Part shown: piece after piece, positions 5,379 to 7,047 of the stretch
How the letters are laid out: each line of letters starts with the position of its first letter
How positions within the stretch are numbered: position 1 is the stretch's first letter
Source of the DNA: an uncultured Collinsella sp.
GTDB taxonomy: Bacteria; Actinomycetota; Coriobacteriia; Coriobacteriales; Coriobacteriaceae
Direction: 5' to 3'
Length of the DNA: 7,047 nucleotides
Assembly: GCA_900544465.1 (NCBI GenBank)
Contig: UQVT01000105.1
Span: forward strand, 1 to 7,047
Translations under genes and position numbers: made by a program
The notes under the pieces: generated by a model
What the model was told of the DNA's origin: nothing
Databases searched by the model: none
The model's input: only the letters and a program-made list of their open reading frames with translations

Positions 5379-6002
5379 ATGAGCGATCTGGAGAATAAGA
5401 AGAATCCTGTGGTCATTACCATCGCGCGCGACTTTGGCGCCGAGGGCCACGAGATTGGTCGCATGCTTGCCGACGAGTTGGGGATTCCGCTGTACGATAA
5501 CGAGCTGCTGGTGCGCGCGTCGCTGCGCGCGGGCGAGTCGCTCGACAAGATGGCCGCCTATGACGAACGTCTGGCCGTGGAGAACATGGCGTTCCTGCCC
5601 GACCGCTACGATGCGCGCTCGTACTCGGACAAGTTGTTCCAAAAGATGAGCCAGGTGATTTTGGATCTGGGCGAGACTGAGAGCTGCATTATCGAAGGCC
5701 GTCTGTCCGATTACCTGCTGCGTAACAACCCCAACCACATTGCCGTGTTGGTGACCGCACCCTTTGAGGACCGCGTCGAGATCGTGCGCAAGAAGCGTGG
5801 GCTTAACAAAAAGAAGGGCGCCAAGCTGGTCAAGCAGCAGCAGAAGGCGCGCGAGGCGTTCTACAAGCGCTACAGCGCCGGCAAGTGGAAGATGACGAGC
5901 GGTAAAGACATCGTCGTCAACCGCGCCAAGCTGGGCCGCGAAGGCTGCAAGGACGTCATCGCCGCAGCCTACCGCTACAAGGTGGCTCAGCTCGAAGGCT
6001 AA
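5379..6002 (+). CDS. Cytidylate kinase-like family protein
   Basis: A 207-residue soluble protein of the cytidylate kinase-like family (the AAA/P-loop group related to, but distinct from, Cmk). The N-terminal motif VITIARDFGAEGHEIGR (12-28) corresponds to the family's TISREFGSGG-EI pattern. It is followed by LADELGIPLYDNELL (30-44), a helical middle, CIIEGRLSDYLL (103-114), AVLVTAPFEDRVEIVRKKRGL (122-142), a lysine-rich lid-like stretch KKKGAKLVKQQQKAREAFYKRYSAGKW (144-170) and a closing VVNRAKLG (179-186). There is no classical GK[ST] Walker A lysine, which is normal for this family but makes kinase activity uncertain. ATG 5379 has AGAAAGGA (5365-5372) six bases upstream. It appears to be a single-gene unit: the palindrome lies before it and a terminator follows. 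Substrate and pathway are unknown. The name reflects fold similarity, not shown CMP phosphorylation. Confidence 0.9.
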   Translation: MSDLENKKNPVVITIARDFGAEGHEIGRMLADELGIPLYDNELLVRASLRAGESLDKMAAYDERLAVENMAFLPDRYDARSYSDKLFQKMSQVILDLGETESCIIEGRLSDYLLRNNPNHIAVLVTAPFEDRVEIVRKKRGLNKKKGAKLVKQQQKAREAFYKRYSAGKWKMTSGKDIVVNRAKLGREGCKDVIAAAYRYKVAQLEG

Positions 6003-6011
6003 CCGATCAAT

Positions 6012-6056
6012 AACCACCACAAAGGGGACAAGCACCTTTGCGGTGGTTTTTGTTTT
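6012..6056 (+). terminator. Hairpin terminator between convergent genes
   Basis: The arm aaccaccacaaagg (6012-6025) pairs with cctttgcggtggtt (6035-6048) with one mismatch and a 9-base loop. A T-rich run follows (6047-6056, interrupted by one G). It ends the kinase-like gene, whose stop is ten bases upstream. The minus-strand regulator's stop (6055-6057) lies in the T run, so the hairpin may act for both directions, although the minus-side T run (ttatt) is poor. The loop contains ggggaca, the word seen in the other intergenic repeats. Confidence 0.85.
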
Positions 6057-7047
6057 AGGCCGAGGGGAAGGCCTTGGTGAGACCGGCGCGCGTCTGCGTG
6101 TCGGTCTTTTGGTAGATGGAGCTCAGGTGGCGCTGTACCATGCGCATCGAGATACCGAGTTCCTCGGCAACCTGCTTGAGCGGGCGTTCATCCTGGGTCA
6201 CGGCTATGAGCACGTCGACTTCGCGCGGGGTGAGAGCGTGGTTGGCGATGAAGGCCTGGCGTTGCTCCTCGATGGTGGGGGCGGCGAGTGCTTCTTCTGC
6301 CAGCTGCTCGCGCTCGCGCTCCCGCTCGGTTTGGGGCAGGCGGAACAGGCCCGCGGCTACAAACGCCGCGCAGGCGGCGACGAGCAAAACGAGCGCACCG
6401 ATCATAATGAGGGCAACGTTATCCGAGGTCACAAGGGCAAGCGAGATGCCCGATGTGGTGAAAGCGCATACATTGTTGGCGGCGCGGCCCATGCCAGCCC
6501 AAAGGGCGGGCGCATGCATGTGCGGTGCCAGCTGTGTAAAGGTGGCGGTAAAGAACGTGACGAAAAAGCCCGAGCTCAGGTAAAAGACGACAAGGCCTAG
6601 GTTGGGATCGGCGCCGGCCTCCACGGCCAGGATGGAAATGGTCGAGAGCACGGCGATGCCGAGCATGACAAGTCCCATGTAGCGGCGCTCGGCAAGGTCA
6701 AAGATAAGACCGGCGGCAAGGCCGCTTGCCGCCAAAAAGAGGCGCGGCCAAGTCTGCACGGCAATGGTGCCGTGGGCGTTGGAGAGTGTGACCACGTTGT
6801 CGAGGGTGGAGAACAGACAGGCAAGAATCATGACGAGCGCGATGCTCCAGCATGCCTGCTTGGCGAGGGCATGAGAGGACTCAGCAAAGGGATTGATGGC
6901 GGGGCTGGAGCTCTCGGCAGCTTTTTGGGGAACGACGCTGAGGGCGGATATGGCGATAGTCGCTGCGCCAAGGACGATGAGCTCTGCGATACCGCCGCAA
7001 TTGAGCAGGTTGACGGCGAACTGCATCAGGATGCCCGCGGCATAGGC
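6055..7047 (-). CDS. LuxR-family transcriptional regulator with multi-span membrane domain (partial, N-terminus outside window)
   Basis: A membrane-embedded regulator: a polytopic sensor-like domain followed by a DNA-binding domain. The frame stays open from the M codon at 7026 to the window edge (preceding residues AYAAGIL), so the start lies outside. Counting from that M, hydrophobic segments fall at about 1-9, 13-32, 59-81, 94-111, 117-135, 143-165, 182-200 and 203-228, consistent with the second half of a 12-span MFS-like domain. A highly charged linker with repeated Arg-Glu (234-240) and a helical stretch lead to the LuxR HTH at about 264-320: ALTPREVDVLIAV, then LGISMRMVQRHLSSIYQKTDTQTRAGL. 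The TPRE start and the recognition helix with V297 and H300 are standard. There is no receiver domain, so the signal is probably sensed in or through the membrane. This architecture is common in Coriobacteriia. Its target and ligand cannot be read from the window. It is convergent with the kinase-like gene, so that gene is not its operon partner. Confidence 0.9.
   Translation of the reverse strand, partial: AYAAGILMQFAVNLLNCGGIAELIVLGAATIAISALSVVPQKAAESSSPAINPFAESSHALAKQACWSIALVMILACLFSTLDNVVTLSNAHGTIAVQTWPRLFLAASGLAAGLIFDLAERRYMGLVMLGIAVLSTISILAVEAGADPNLGLVVFYLSSGFFVTFFTATFTQLAPHMHAPALWAGMGRAANNVCAFTTSGISLALVTSDNVALIMIGALVLLVAACAAFVAAGLFRLPQTEREREREQLAEEALAAPTIEEQRQAFIANHALTPREVDVLIAVTQDERPLKQVAEELGISMRMVQRHLSSIYQKTDTQTRAGLTKAFPSA

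Noticed and set aside
1..7047. A new defence, phage, CRISPR or biosynthetic system
   Set aside because: Every substantial gene fits a known housekeeping, transport or regulatory family; there are no spaced repeats, nuclease or transposase motifs, or clustered enzymes.

Overview
The window looks like chromosomal sequence from a high-GC Gram-positive of the Coriobacteriia, most like a gut Collinsella-type genome. This is an inference from four things: strong G/C bias at third codon positions, a twin-arginine lipoprotein as the binding protein of an amino acid importer, a polytopic membrane protein with a C-terminal LuxR helix-turn-helix, and intergenic repeats built on a GGGGACA word. No 16S or other taxonomic marker is present.

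Layout. Positions 1-32 hold the tail of an unidentified plus-strand gene. A short repeat-bearing spacer follows, then a membrane-anchored parvulin-type foldase (203-1423) and a small GatB/YqeY-domain protein (1478-1921). These two are probably co-transcribed and end at a clear intrinsic terminator (1951-1982). The next spacer contains a compound inverted/direct repeat (1991-2076) and a candidate promoter with a dyad (2117-2142). It leads into a complete four-gene polar amino acid ABC importer in the order ATPase, binding lipoprotein, permease, permease (2178-5207). This is the gluABCD order, and the binding protein resembles the PEB1-type glutamate/aspartate proteins. A large imperfect palindrome starts at the stop codon of the last permease. 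A cytidylate kinase-like protein (5379-6002) follows and converges on a minus-strand LuxR-type membrane regulator (6055 to the right edge, N-terminus cut off). A hairpin terminator lies between them.

How the genes work together. The importer is self-sufficient: the lipoprotein captures an acidic or polar amino acid outside the membrane, the two permeases form the channel, and the ATPase dimer drives it. The foldase acts on the same extracytoplasmic face but has no specific visible link to the importer. The kinase-like protein and the LuxR regulator are separate units with no known substrate or signal.

I see no CRISPR array, tRNA, rRNA, transposase, phage gene or defence system, and no convincing new multi-gene system. 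The least explained material is non-coding: related GGGGACA-containing repeats in three gaps, and the 108-bp palindrome before the kinase-like gene.
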